Shown here in pieces: positions 38,101-47,015 of a stretch of DNA of 64,000 bases. The stretch is from assembly GCF_003149185.1 (NCBI RefSeq), contig NZ_QGDO01000002.1, forward strand, positions 248,001 to 312,000, in the 5' to 3' direction. Each line of letters begins with the position of its first letter. Positions within the stretch are counted from its first letter, which is position 1. The notes below the pieces were generated by a model, which saw nothing but the letters and a program-made list of their open reading frames with translations, was not told the origin of the DNA and ran no database searches. Position numbers and translations under genes: made by a program. Origin of the DNA: Sediminitomix flava. Lineage in GTDB: Bacteria; Bacteroidota; Bacteroidia; Cytophagales; Flammeovirgaceae.

Positions 38101-39980
38101 TGTTCAATAGGTTTTCCAGTATCCTGATCAATCACTTTCCCCTTTAAATACTTCCCTGTGTATGCTCTATCAGTGTAAAACCTTAAAAAACCTGTGGTCG
38201 GTAATGGTGTTTTTAACGAATCCGCTAAACGAATATACTTAGGACTACTTAGGTCAATATTCTCAATTACGAATATACCATCCTTATCTGTTTTCACTTC
38301 TCTGTCTAGTTCAGGAATATATAAGCGGGTATGTTTATAGAGTTTCTCTGTTCTGTAATCGAGTAATCGCCCCTTCACGATTGATTTTTCTTTCTTTAAT
38401 TTCTTCTGAGCATCCCATTTCGTGGCCCAAGCATTTGCATACTTCGTCCAAGCTTGAGTCATCATTAAATAATCTAGTGCTTGATCAGCTTTTTCTTCTT
38501 TAGGCTCAAAATAGAAATTGGGTTCATGTATATCTCCTTTAAGTTCTGAAGTGAGGAACATGGTCGAAATTAAATCAGCTGATCGATCATCTGCCAAACT
38601 TAATACTTTATCGTTGACCACTGCTAGCGACAAAAATGCAGCTATATTTCCTCCATTTTGATCACTGGTCTCCACAAGCAACTCTACCTTTTCATGCGGT
38701 AAATATTTCTCTTTTGAGCTTGTTATATTGATTGCTAACTGAGAAGCTTTGTTGATAAATAGAGAGCGTTCAGCAAGTATCATTTTTTGCTCTTGAAGAT
38801 GTAAGCCGAGTGTTAAAATCCCCATAGGAAAACCTGAAAAATCTAATGAAAATTCATTATTCCCTTCTTTCAGCGAATAACAAAATTGATCTACTTCCTC
38901 TCCTCCCATTTTAGCATTCAAGACAACCTTCGTTGCATAGGGTGCATTAATTCTGACCTTCGTACCTTGATCTAAAGGAAAGACATTAAGGATAAATGCT
39001 TTTTGCTCTACCTCAGGTAAAGCAATGCGATCTATTTCCAATTTAGGTTCGGTGATTAGGGCAAAATATGGCTCTTGTGCAGGCTTAATTTCAAAAGCTC
39101 CCATACCATCATGAAAACTTTCAAAGTCACAAATATGCTGTCCTTCTTCATTGACAATTTCCCCTTTTACATATACTGGCTCTCCTTTCGTATCAATCGC
39201 TTTGAAACCCATTCGTGTACGAATACCCTCTGCCCAATGTCCACCTTCAGGTAAAAATTGCAGATCAATCTCATTCGTATTCAAAATTGGAACCTTACAA
39301 AGCAAACCTTCAATTGTTCCCTCATGAGGAATCTGAATACTTAAAAATATATCATCTGTGGTCAGTTCATTAGGCAAAGAAAATGAGAGCAAGGCTCTTC
39401 CCTCTCTATTTGTTTTTACACTTCCTGTATTAACTACTCCATCATTGACTTTTACTGTATAAGTGAGGTTTCTGTAGGCTATTGAACGATCTTTCAAATC
39501 TTTCAGGTCAAGTGTTGCTTGTACCTCGGCCCCTGCTCCATATCCTTTTTTATGAAAATCTAGCTTACTAAGCAAACGAGGTTTTACGATAGCTTGTACC
39601 TGAATCTTTTTTTCATAGACACATGCCTCTCCAAAGTTCTGCATCCATTTCGTATAGGCCTTTAGGGTATAAATACCTCCAGACATACTACTTGAGAAAT
39701 GATAATCTCCAGCACCTTGACCATCGACACAAACTAAAGTTAGCGATTCTACAAGATCTCCCTTAGGGCTAATCACATCTACATAAACAATGTCACTTGA
39801 CTCTTGAATAGTATGCGTACTCCCTCCTAGCAAAAAAGCACTAAACCAAAGGGTTTCCCCCGGTTTATAAACAGGTTTATCTGTCTGTATATAGATTTTA
39901 TCTGGTACCTGATTTTCTTGTGCTAAAATCAGATGCTGAATGAGTATAACATTAAAAAGTATCAGTAATAAACTTTTCAT
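35142..39980 (-). CDS. alpha-2-macroglobulin family protein with an embedded TonB C-terminal domain
   Basis: A 1612-residue exported protein. A signal peptide (to LILAQ) is followed by a macroglobulin MG2 domain (IYIQTDKPVYKPGETLWFSA, about 29-48). Two carboxypeptidase-regulatory-like repeats lie at about 535-715. A TonB C-terminal domain follows at about 790-877 (PYAAKMMEIEGKVYVQFVVS). The alpha-2-macroglobulin core comes next, and the helical thioester domain contains GCFEQ (Cys1141, Glu1143, Gln1144), which keeps the CxEQ thioester pattern. Family members trap proteases in the periplasm and protect the cell. A TonB_C insert suggests contact with envelope energy or outer-membrane partners, but that is inference. 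It has no paired penicillin-binding protein, unlike the E. coli yfhM arrangement. A usable GH or adhesin partner is not nearby. Confidence 0.88.
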   Translation of the reverse strand: MKSLLLILFNVILIQHLILAQENQVPDKIYIQTDKPVYKPGETLWFSAFLLGGSTHTIQESSDIVYVDVISPKGDLVESLTLVCVDGQGAGDYHFSSSMSGGIYTLKAYTKWMQNFGEACVYEKKIQVQAIVKPRLLSKLDFHKKGYGAGAEVQATLDLKDLKDRSIAYRNLTYTVKVNDGVVNTGSVKTNREGRALLSFSLPNELTTDDIFLSIQIPHEGTIEGLLCKVPILNTNEIDLQFLPEGGHWAEGIRTRMGFKAIDTKGEPVYVKGEIVNEEGQHICDFESFHDGMGAFEIKPAQEPYFALITEPKLEIDRIALPEVEQKAFILNVFPLDQGTKVRINAPYATKVVLNAKMGGEEVDQFCYSLKEGNNEFSLDFSGFPMGILTLGLHLQEQKMILAERSLFINKASQLAINITSSKEKYLPHEKVELLVETSDQNGGNIAAFLSLAVVNDKVLSLADDRSADLISTMFLTSELKGDIHEPNFYFEPKEEKADQALDYLMMTQAWTKYANAWATKWDAQKKLKKEKSIVKGRLLDYRTEKLYKHTRLYIPELDREVKTDKDGIFVIENIDLSSPKYIRLADSLKTPLPTTGFLRFYTDRAYTGKYLKGKVIDQDTGKPIEHAYVNESYIGHKYGEKGTYELPLFDDLEGVKLTISAQNYNSITVSLDRIDDLSKIQVHALKKIPKRQQSELIELPIVEEIPDIFSIVAEHDVDAVPEEEEQTFILYDQVFLPTSQPDEADLAIEYQESVESFMDVSEDEEVVDDIFEIVEAVAAPEGGMSNFLGSISKSISYPYAAKMMEIEGKVYVQFVVSKSGKLEDIKVVRGIGVGCDEEAIRAISNSTVKWKPATQRGRKVRQRIIIPINFKLASSPKESEYKDKRMPYLELINSRKSIFGQAGLLYKAREFYVPKYKKKALKRTDFRETIYWNPRLKTNDQGVAKVEFPTSSEITSFQVLAQGHNGYGLLGKGETHIYTEAPLAISYKSPAYMVDGDIMNLPLIIQNNGDQDLEVFLKDSLSSNLTKKFEMPQKVFIKSGETQTVTLAFEAKYDGQFGQLDLQIKGGSFEDQQSQTFKILPRGYLTQLSISGKHKLQEYHFDLGKDVVPNSIRAYVKAYPDMVGTLMHGIGELIREPYGCFEQTSAITYPNLLVLSFLQDRNDIALTVKKRARDLIEKGYQRLIGFEVDGRGFDWFGKGPANMRLSALGLMEFTDMKEVYPDVDSDMIERTRSFLLSQRDGKGGYTKGYGYYGQNTAFAEAYITLALVSTGQKDLALEIDKVYENAITSKDNYLKALAWNVLMYANDARAKEIENQVFFRARKMGWESINGKESVFGCYLEYQNTEIVAYMLQAMMLNKYTDHKLLSDGINYLLSMRSPYGFGSTTATVQVLKTLVQYQKRNPEPAQLGDFEFTVNGNESELLRKTGLNNILQSTNFGGLLASVDNKIGIAYSSDAIPYHIAVDYHTYRPVSSKNCPVSFKLNLEKELVRLGETVLLNVELKNEKNEAQPMTMVKIGIPSGLSLQTWQLKEMQEQSLFDFYEIKDHYLFLYFIEMNKKETKQLSFALKSEFVGDFNGPANAAYLYYNASEKQWEKGLDIKVVPNDLKGDVN

Positions 39981-40182
39981 AAAAAATTGCTTCGATCAAT
40001 AATCGTTTGTCTGTTATTAACAATATACAAATTGTTCAAGCTTAAAAAATTATTGGGCTACAATTTCACTGAAAACGGTTTGTCATTAATCAGAAAAATG
40101 ATGGGAGTGAAAATGATAATCAAAGAAGGATTAAGATGAAAACATATAAAAAGAAACCACCAGTCTTGGTTGACTGATGGTT
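39981..40182. other. promoter region of the alpha-2-macroglobulin gene
   Basis: About 200 bases upstream of the minus-strand gene. A short inverted repeat AACCACCAGTC/GACTGATGGTT near 40155-40182 precedes repeat copy D. No clear promoter motif could be fixed. Confidence 0.35.
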
Positions 40183-40332
40183 AAGTACTAGGACATATAT
40201 TTTCGAAGTAAAACTTTACTGTTCTTAGAATTACTCTAAGAACTCATAAATGAAGTAGAGAGCCTTCAGACTCGAAAAATCTGCTAAAATGTCAAGTCTG
40301 AAGAATTGCATCCGACTCTCTCGTCATTTGCA
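40183..40332. repeat. palindromic intergenic repeat, truncated copy D
   Basis: It starts with AAGTACTAGGACA and continues with TTCTTAGAATTACTCTAAGAA and a weakened central hairpin (AGACTCG near 40268, GTCTGAAGAATTGCATCC near 40296). The right end is missing and is replaced by an unrelated 28-base palindrome. Confidence 0.6.
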
Positions 40333-40336
40333 TTTT

Positions 40337-40364
40337 GTAGAGACAAGGCATGCCTTGTCTCTAC
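40337..40364. repeat. perfect 28-base palindrome
   Basis: GTAGAGACAAGGCA is followed at once by its exact reverse complement. I recall closely similar palindromes dispersed in other bacterial genomes, but cannot check this. It could form a cruciform or hairpin at the 3' side of the T9SS surface protein gene. Confidence 0.7.
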
Positions 40365-40394
40365 GCTATGAATAGCTTTGTAATACCCTTAGGA

Positions 40395-43300
40395 TTACCT
40401 AGAAATTAATATTTTCTGTATTTCAGTTTGACCATCGGCATTGACAATCTGATAGAAATATAGACCTGGAGATAAGGCGGAAACATTGAGTTTATAATCC
40501 GACTCGATGCTTATCAACTTATCAAGAATCACCTCATTGTTGCCATTATAGATGATAAGTCGTGCTGTTTCTTGACTTGCCCCTTTAGTAAATGTAAAGG
40601 TTAATTCTTCACTTACTGGCGTTGGTGAATGACGCACACTCAAGACATTACTCACAGACTGTTTTTCCATGAATATATCATCACCTATTCCGACTGTTTT
40701 ACAAGGGAATATGGTTTCGGTACTACAGTATTTCTCATCACAGATCACATCTCCGTTTGCATCTTCTACATAGATAAGCAAGCAAACTTCGATCTCCTCT
40801 TTCTTACTACCCCCCACATAAGTTGCCGTAGTTCCTGTTTGTACAGGGCCTAATTGGTTTCCATTCATATCAAAGAAATACCACTCATACTGCTGCGATG
40901 GACAATTTGTTCCTTCATTCCATCCATTGAATACATATTCGCAGTCCACCGTCACAAAATCAAGACTCCATTTTGGTGCCAGATCACAAGCTCCTTCGCA
41001 TGGAATATCACAAGAACATTGTTTCACCGATGCTTTTGAAGATTCGCCATTTGCACAAACCGCTACAACATACCAAGAAAAACAGTCATAATCGGTCACG
41101 AGCAATTGTGACTGTGTTGTCTGAATTGGCACTAAAGACTGCGCTGGTAAACCTTCTCTACAACACTCCTTGTCATTTAGGGTAATGTAAACTTCGTAAT
41201 ACTGTGCATTACTCACACTTGCCCATGAAAGCTGATGTCCTTCCTTCGTTCCCTCACAACTCAAATCTAGTGGAGGAAGAATTTCATTACAACAATCATA
41301 GTAGAAGGTATCCACACTCACACAGAGTGTTTCATTGTCTGTGATCTTTACCCAAATGGTATCATTGACATATACTTGTTCTGAGTTTCCATTTCCACTA
41401 CCTAAGAAGCTTCCTCCCCATTGGAAGGTATAATCTGAAGATGAAAGTGGCCCTTGATCGCTATTTACCTGAACAAGAAGTGGAACACTTGGGTCTTCAC
41501 ATGGGTCACAGCTTGTACAGAATGTTTCTATTCTTGGGTTCAACTCGCTATCATCGCAACATTGGATATAAAGTGAATCAGAAAAGACGCAAGAGCTGTC
41601 TGCATTGGCAACGAATATAGAAAGTGGTTCATTGGCTATTGCATAGCCTGGGTTGATATTTACACCTACATTATTGCTCCAACTTACAGTAAAATCACCC
41701 GTACTGATAAGTTGAACAGGAGATGTACAAGTATCTACCACAAAAACAGGAATCTCTTCCTCTGGATAGTCACAAACATTACAAGGAACATCTGCTGTAC
41801 TCTTTAGCTTATATTTTGCCGCTATCTTTTCTCGGTAAGCATTCACCTCTGCCAAAATCGCTTCATTGTTGTATTTTTTGTTATCCGTTTGGAACAAATC
41901 CCAGTATTCACAACAATTCAAGGTCGTAAAACATGGACAAGCTACCGTATCACAAGCAATCGTCGTGATCTCAATCGTATCTGCTAAAGCACAACCTTCA
42001 TCTCTTGCAAAAGCATACTCGAAGAAGTATGTCCCCACTTGAGGGAAAGACAAAATGTCTAAGTCTTGTTGGTTGGTTGGCCCACTGAAGGTGACAGGAG
42101 CAGGGCCACCCACTTGTGTCCAAGTCATATCTACCGCAGGATTTACATTCCCCAAGCCATCTATTGGTGTACTTCCTTCTAGCGGATAAATATCGGTTAT
42201 ACAGACTCCCACAGTATCTCTCCCCGCACTTGGCATTTGGATATTTGCCACATTTACTACCCATTTCATGGTATCATTACACGCTGAATTTGAACTTAGG
42301 GTAAAAATGTAACGACCTTCTGCATCAAAACTCAGATTTGATGAGACATAATATGAATTCCCTTCGATTATTTGTGTTGCAGCACTCGGTACAGAATCGG
42401 CTACCATATTCACGCCATGAAAACCCGTAGGATTTGTAATATAATCTTGTGCTCTATAAAACTGCCCAGGACTCTGACAGAAAATATTGAGCGTGTCCGT
42501 ATCATTTTCAAACGTTCCAAACCTACTCCAATTTTCTCTATACATCGATAGACACTGAATACTATCGATTCCATCAAAGCAACTATTTACAGTCTCAGTA
42601 GCTAAAAACTGGAAAAAGTTTCTTGTGGTATCCGTGATCACTGCAGTAGCATTAGCTGTCCCATTATTGATAATGATCGCTCCTGCGGTTGATGTCCAAA
42701 TGGCAGAAGGGTCTAGGTCAGACTGAAGAGGAATCGAATCTGGAAATTCGCAAACACTATTCGTCACAAAAGTATTTGTAATGCTATCTGCAAAACACAA
42801 ATCAATGTTTAGGGTATCGCTCCCCCCTACACAAGGACCATTACTGTTTACCGTATAAATTAAATCATAATTACCTGATTGGGTAAATAATATGACATTG
42901 GATCGAGAACCTTGACTACCTAGATTTGGGGTTGGCACACCCGGCGTATTTGAGGTCACTTGCCATGAAACCAATGAAGAACAGTCTACCAAGGAGCCAT
43001 ATACTTGCACGGTATCTCCACAGACAGATATATGATCTTGATTCATGACAGGGATACCTCCTACATTGATAATGTTTGCTTCATCTTGAAGAAAGTGAGT
43101 CACGACAACTGTATCTGTAGTGGTACAACCGCCATTGGAAATACTGTAAAGATAGGTTATCTCACTACACCCCCCATATCCTGAATTTAGAGCATTTAGC
43201 GTATCTCCATCTTGAATAAATTGATGTTGATTGGGCTGGCTCACCACACTCCAAACTCCTGTTTCGTTACTTCCCGGACTTGACCCTATCAGTTGAAGTG

Positions 43301-43742
43301 CTCTACAAGCATCAATGCTATCTCCTACAATGTTATTGGACATATCAAAAATGGTCGCGACACTTGCAGGTGGAGTAATCGTGATCACAACTTGGTCTGT
43401 AATCAGCATTCCGGTGTTCAGACATGTTGCCGAGAGTTCGAAGGTATGTGGCCCAACTGGGAAGTTTCCTGCGGTAGCCACAACAGTAGGCGAAAGGACA
43501 TTCGGGTCTAAAATCGACATTCCAGAAGATGAACCAACGACTGTCCATTGAATACTTGTCGTATCCACTTGTGCACTGATATTTCCGACTAGGTTGAATT
43601 CGTCTAAGTCTAGACAATAAAATTGATCTCCGCCAGCGTTGAGATTACACGCTTGGGCATAGCTCACACTCTCCTTAGATCCGATGCCAATGAGGAAAAA
43701 AGTGCATAGGATTCCAAGGACATACTTTTTAAAAGTTGTCAT
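40395..43742 (-). CDS. large surface protein with T9SS type A sorting domain
   Basis: A 1115-residue protein with a signal peptide (to YAQA) and repeated beta-sandwich, PKD/Ig-like segments rich in Cys, Thr and Asn. A long C-terminal region has fibronectin-like modules with many Cys pairs (CEGACDLAP, CDEKYCS). The last 75 residues form a type IX secretion sorting domain: FTFTKGASQETARLIIYNG, then VSALSPGLYFYQIVNADGQT, ending KILISR. The protein should cross the outer membrane by T9SS and be held on the surface or released. No enzyme motif was found, so an adhesive or structural role is likely. Confidence 0.82.
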   Translation of the reverse strand: MTTFKKYVLGILCTFFLIGIGSKESVSYAQACNLNAGGDQFYCLDLDEFNLVGNISAQVDTTSIQWTVVGSSSGMSILDPNVLSPTVVATAGNFPVGPHTFELSATCLNTGMLITDQVVITITPPASVATIFDMSNNIVGDSIDACRALQLIGSSPGSNETGVWSVVSQPNQHQFIQDGDTLNALNSGYGGCSEITYLYSISNGGCTTTDTVVVTHFLQDEANIINVGGIPVMNQDHISVCGDTVQVYGSLVDCSSLVSWQVTSNTPGVPTPNLGSQGSRSNVILFTQSGNYDLIYTVNSNGPCVGGSDTLNIDLCFADSITNTFVTNSVCEFPDSIPLQSDLDPSAIWTSTAGAIIINNGTANATAVITDTTRNFFQFLATETVNSCFDGIDSIQCLSMYRENWSRFGTFENDTDTLNIFCQSPGQFYRAQDYITNPTGFHGVNMVADSVPSAATQIIEGNSYYVSSNLSFDAEGRYIFTLSSNSACNDTMKWVVNVANIQMPSAGRDTVGVCITDIYPLEGSTPIDGLGNVNPAVDMTWTQVGGPAPVTFSGPTNQQDLDILSFPQVGTYFFEYAFARDEGCALADTIEITTIACDTVACPCFTTLNCCEYWDLFQTDNKKYNNEAILAEVNAYREKIAAKYKLKSTADVPCNVCDYPEEEIPVFVVDTCTSPVQLISTGDFTVSWSNNVGVNINPGYAIANEPLSIFVANADSSCVFSDSLYIQCCDDSELNPRIETFCTSCDPCEDPSVPLLVQVNSDQGPLSSSDYTFQWGGSFLGSGNGNSEQVYVNDTIWVKITDNETLCVSVDTFYYDCCNEILPPLDLSCEGTKEGHQLSWASVSNAQYYEVYITLNDKECCREGLPAQSLVPIQTTQSQLLVTDYDCFSWYVVAVCANGESSKASVKQCSCDIPCEGACDLAPKWSLDFVTVDCEYVFNGWNEGTNCPSQQYEWYFFDMNGNQLGPVQTGTTATYVGGSKKEEIEVCLLIYVEDANGDVICDEKYCSTETIFPCKTVGIGDDIFMEKQSVSNVLSVRHSPTPVSEELTFTFTKGASQETARLIIYNGNNEVILDKLISIESDYKLNVSALSPGLYFYQIVNADGQTEIQKILISR

Positions 43743-44180
43743 TTTGGGTTTAAAAATTTAAATAAATAATAGAAGTTATGATGAAAAATTTACTGTGCTT
43801 GAGTCTAAAATATGATTAGGTAAATAATGAGTTTTGAGTTAAGTAGTATTAGATGTCATACTGTTTAAAGCATTGCAATTTTGTAGCTAATTCTCTAAAA
43901 AAGCAAACCTAATCTTTAAAAAAAATTAAGGCTAAGGAAGGTATTTAAAATACAATCCCTAGAAAGGGGGATATACAAATTGAACACTCGCTTTCAACTT
44001 AAAAAACATACAATTCCATCTCAGAATGAGAATATTGGCTTTTTCAGTTATTAAAGCACTAGATTTATTTTTTCATAAAGACAGACCAATTTCATTCAAA
44101 CTAAATGAATTTACACAATTAGATATTAAGTCTTTTTTTAGCTACAAGATTCTACTACATTTAAAGAAAAGAACAGATAT
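43743..44180. other. divergent intergenic region
   Basis: About 440 AT-rich bases between the surface protein gene (minus) and the ABA4-like gene (plus). Both promoters should be here. No repeat, terminator or small gene was recognised. Confidence 0.4.
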
Positions 44181-44618
44181 ATGCTAGACCTCAATGCTAC
44201 TTTCGAATTTGTAAATGCTTTTGTGCTGATTGGCTGGATTCTATTACTATTTTTCCCAAAATGGAAATGGACAAATCGTTTGGTCATCGGTTTTGTCGTG
44301 CTTGTATTAGGTGTTTTTTATGCATCAATTGTCTTTTCAGCCCTTAGTGTCGAAGACTTTTCATCCTTCAGTACACTCGATGGACTAATGACACTCTTTG
44401 CCGATAAGAAAGGAGTGCTAGCAGGTTGGATTCATTATTTAGCCTTTGACCTTCTTGTAGGAATGCTTATCCTTCATTTATCTCAAAAAGCAAAACTGAA
44501 TCATTTTCTTGTTGTTCCCTGCCTGCTCTTTACGTTTATGATCGGGCCTGTAGGTGTTCTATTGTTTCTTACTTTGAGAAGTATCAATACCAAATCATAT
44601 TTTATAGACCTCGATTAA
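44181..44618 (+). CDS. ABA4-like integral membrane protein
   Basis: A 145-residue protein with four membrane segments (about 10-24, 35-53, 88-108, 112-132). The pattern VNAFVLIGWILLLFFP, HYLAFDLLVGM and GPVGVLLFLTLR matches the ABA4-like (DUF4281) family, related to a plant neoxanthin synthesis protein. The bacterial function is unknown. It is convergent with another membrane protein gene only 17 bases away. Confidence 0.75.
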   Translation: MLDLNATFEFVNAFVLIGWILLLFFPKWKWTNRLVIGFVVLVLGVFYASIVFSALSVEDFSSFSTLDGLMTLFADKKGVLAGWIHYLAFDLLVGMLILHLSQKAKLNHFLVVPCLLFTFMIGPVGVLLFLTLRSINTKSYFIDLD

Positions 44619-44635
44619 TCCATTTACCAAGCTGG

Positions 44636-45409
44636 TTAGAACAAAGAAAAAATAGACTGCCCTTGCAAAGCTTGCCAAAAGCTGAAAGAGACAAGAGCAA
44701 AGTACACCATAGCGAAGCTTATGATAAAAGGTGCTTTCCGGAATACATAATACCCAAGAAATGGAAAGAGTTGTAAGGCATGCATACCCAAAAAATGTGC
44801 AACTCTCAAATCTCCGTATTGCGTACTCCAGTTTAAAATAGGCAAACCTTCACTACCATCTGGATGACCAATGGTATGTGTCAGCTTTTGAGCCATAATA
44901 CCGCCTTCAAATGCGAAAATAACAAAGGTGATAATCCCCAATCTGATGCCCCACAAGTAGGCAATAGGCATATTTTTAGTAGGCTTCGTAAAAAATAAAA
45001 TCCCGATGTATGCCGTCCATAAAGTGAGGATAGTGATCAGAATACCCATCAGCCCGAACATCATACTGTAAAAAGCGGATGAAGTATTGAAATGAGAAAG
45101 CTCCCCTTTTGAAGCTTGGATAGCGATATAAATCGTTTCAAACAAGAGTACAAATACCAGTACCCATGAATAGGAAGAAACCGACCTTTTACTTATCGAT
45201 AGATCATAAATATACCATGCCATTGTCCAAGCAAAAATTGCCGAAGAAATGAAAAACTTAAAAGGCTTAATCCATGCATTGATACCAAAAACAGTTCTAT
45301 CTGTAAAAAGGATAAATAAGATCGAAATGAGTGCTCCAACGCAACAGAAACATCCGAAATAGAACAATATTTTATTGCGGTTTTTTAATGCATTTAGGAA
45401 GGGATACAT
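44636..45409 (-). CDS. seven-segment membrane protein of unknown function
   Basis: A 257-residue protein with about seven hydrophobic segments. A conserved-looking loop carries QKLTHTIGHPDGSEGLPILN, followed by VAHFLGMHALQLFPFLGYY. The several His in membrane-proximal places could bind a metal or haem, but no family is certain. It is convergent with the ABA4-like gene, so the pairing may be meaningful for membrane pigments or lipids, or may be chance. Confidence 0.6.
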   Translation of the reverse strand: MYPFLNALKNRNKILFYFGCFCCVGALISILFILFTDRTVFGINAWIKPFKFFISSAIFAWTMAWYIYDLSISKRSVSSYSWVLVFVLLFETIYIAIQASKGELSHFNTSSAFYSMMFGLMGILITILTLWTAYIGILFFTKPTKNMPIAYLWGIRLGIITFVIFAFEGGIMAQKLTHTIGHPDGSEGLPILNWSTQYGDLRVAHFLGMHALQLFPFLGYYVFRKAPFIISFAMVYFALVSFSFWQALQGQSIFSLF

Positions 45410-45625
45410 AAGTAGGCTAATGAGGTATAAATGTTCCTATTAAAAGTCCATCGCTAATTAATCAATCAGATGGAAAAATACTCTTCAATAGTTCACGAAT
45501 TCCATCATGAATTATCCGTTTACAAAAAGATGCTAGAACTCTCCTATTCCTTTTTCCATTCTGTAAGCTGAAAAGAAAAAGCTCAAACTAGTAAATAACC
45601 TGAATTATGAGTGTATTCTTTTAGT

Positions 45626-45895
45626 CCCCCATTCGTCCGCAAATGTTTTGCTAATGATTGAATGTGGCACAGGATATGCCAACACTTTGACAAAAAACTA
45701 ATCTAAGCTAATCTGCTTAATAGCCAAAACCACTCTATCTAACTATAAAGATAAAGTGGTTTTGATTTTCTATTGCTTCTGATAGAACTTTCGTTTTCAT
45801 GTTGGCACTGCGTCCGCACTAAAAGTGCAGCTCCCGTGCATCCTGATAAATATCAGGATATTAGTTTTTAATTATTTGAGGAGGACGAACGGGGG
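45626..45895. mobile_element. non-autonomous RAYT-related element R1
   Basis: A 270-base element with inverted ends CCCCCATTCGTCC and GGACGAACGGGGG. It shares with the RAYT element the right-hand hairpin TCCTGATA/TATCAGGA and the end sequences, but an AACCACT.../...AGTGGTT hairpin replaces the transposase gene. It ends 29 bases before the stop codon of the orphan immunity gene. The bases between 45410 and 45625 hold nothing else I can support. Confidence 0.8.
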
Positions 45896-45924
45896 AAAAC
45901 CTGCCACAAGAGGGATCATTCAGT

Positions 45925-46449
45925 CTATATTCGATGCCAATGATTTAAATTTAATAGTACATTTTTAAAGTGATTTAATCCATATGGTAGATTTAAAATT
46001 TGATTAATAGTGTAATCGTCCTTATAATCTGTGTACTTTCCGCCTTTTAAGTCAGGCCTTGTCCAATACAGTGAATTAAACCATTCATTAATTGTTAAAT
46101 TATATTTATCAAAAAAATGATTCCCTGCCATAAAAGCTATAAATTTTCTTGTCTCATCATCTAGGCGATCATCCTTTCTTAATATTTGAAAGAATATGTT
46201 TTGCTTCTTAAAATCATGTTTATCCTTTGAAGAATAGCCAAAGTTCTTTATCATTTCACAATATCTACCACTATCAAAAGCTGGTATCACAAAATTATCC
46301 ATCCATTTTTGCCATTCCTGAAGAGTGGGTTTATCTATATTTCTATGGTATTTTACCAAAAAATCCTTCAACGGTAAATTTGAAAGATCATATAGATGTT
46401 TTTGCCATGTTCCATCTGTATACTTTTTATATTCGGCATATCTTTTCAT
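45925..46449 (-). CDS. probable orphan immunity protein
   Basis: A 174-residue soluble protein rich in aromatic and charged residues, with no recognised family. It is coupled to the toxin-tail fragment: the toxin stop and this ATG overlap by one base (TAATG on the minus strand). Immunity genes usually follow their toxin gene in just this way in polymorphic toxin loci. The pair is bracketed by RAYT-related elements R1 and R2. The immunity role is inferred from context only. Confidence 0.5.
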   Translation of the reverse strand: MKRYAEYKKYTDGTWQKHLYDLSNLPLKDFLVKYHRNIDKPTLQEWQKWMDNFVIPAFDSGRYCEMIKNFGYSSKDKHDFKKQNIFFQILRKDDRLDDETRKFIAFMAGNHFFDKYNLTINEWFNSLYWTRPDLKGGKYTDYKDDYTINQILNLPYGLNHFKNVLLNLNHWHRI

Positions 46450-46632
46450 TATTTCTCGACTCTTCTAGGTTCAATATTTTGTAAGATGCCATCAATATAG
46501 TCCTGTTCAAATAAAATTATATTTTCATAATCTTTATTCCCTCTGGCTCCCTTAACAATTAAACCATTATATCCTTTTATTCTAGCCCAATCTGCTATTT
46601 CATTAGTAAACTGATACATTTCTATTTTCATT
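46449..46632 (-). pseudogene. C-terminal fragment of a polymorphic toxin
   Basis: About 60 residues remain in frame, including NEIADWARIKGYNGLIVKG and YENIILFEQDYIDGI. This looks like the last part of an ADP-ribosyltransferase-like toxin, with the GYxGI and terminal V(I)xF pattern. The frame continues upstream for 15 codons into repeat element R2 (46633-46679), so the insertion or an exchange event has removed the rest of the gene. The stop overlaps the start of the immunity gene. It is likely a displaced toxin tip that is no longer active. Confidence 0.5.
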
Positions 46633-46633
46633 T

Positions 46634-46908
46634 CCCCCCATTCGTCCGCAAATATTTTGCGGATGCTCGAATGCGGCACTTTTAGTGCGGACGCAGTACC
46701 AACACTTTAACTAAAAACTAATCTAAGCTAACCTGCTTAATAGCCAAAACCACTCTATCTAACTATAAAGATAAAGTGGTTTTGATTTTCTATTGTTGAT
46801 AGAACTTTCGTTTTCATGTTGGCACTTCGTCCGTACTAAAAGTACCGCTCTCGTGCATCCTGATAAATATCAGGACGAAATATGTTTTCCAAATGCAAAT
46901 GAGTCAGT
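46634..46908. mobile_element. non-autonomous RAYT-related element R2
   Basis: It starts CCCCCCATTCGTCC and contains the left hairpin TCCGCAAA/TTTGCGGA, the central AACCACT.../...AGTGGTT hairpin and the right hairpin TCCTGATA/TATCAGGA. It ends near GAGTCAG with a degraded right terminus. Its left end is fused to the toxin-tail fragment. Confidence 0.8.
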
Positions 46909-47015
46909 TTTTTTTTACATTCTTTATTCTCATGAAACCAACTATAAGCTTTGATTTCTTACTATTTTTTTATTTAATTCCAGAATAATCAATTCAAAGC
47001 ATAATAACGATACAC

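Noticed and set aside
43293-43617. Overlapping frames on both strands near the 5' end of the T9SS type A protein
   Set aside because: The long minus-strand gene has a signal peptide and domain structure. The others are chance frames in a GC-richer segment.
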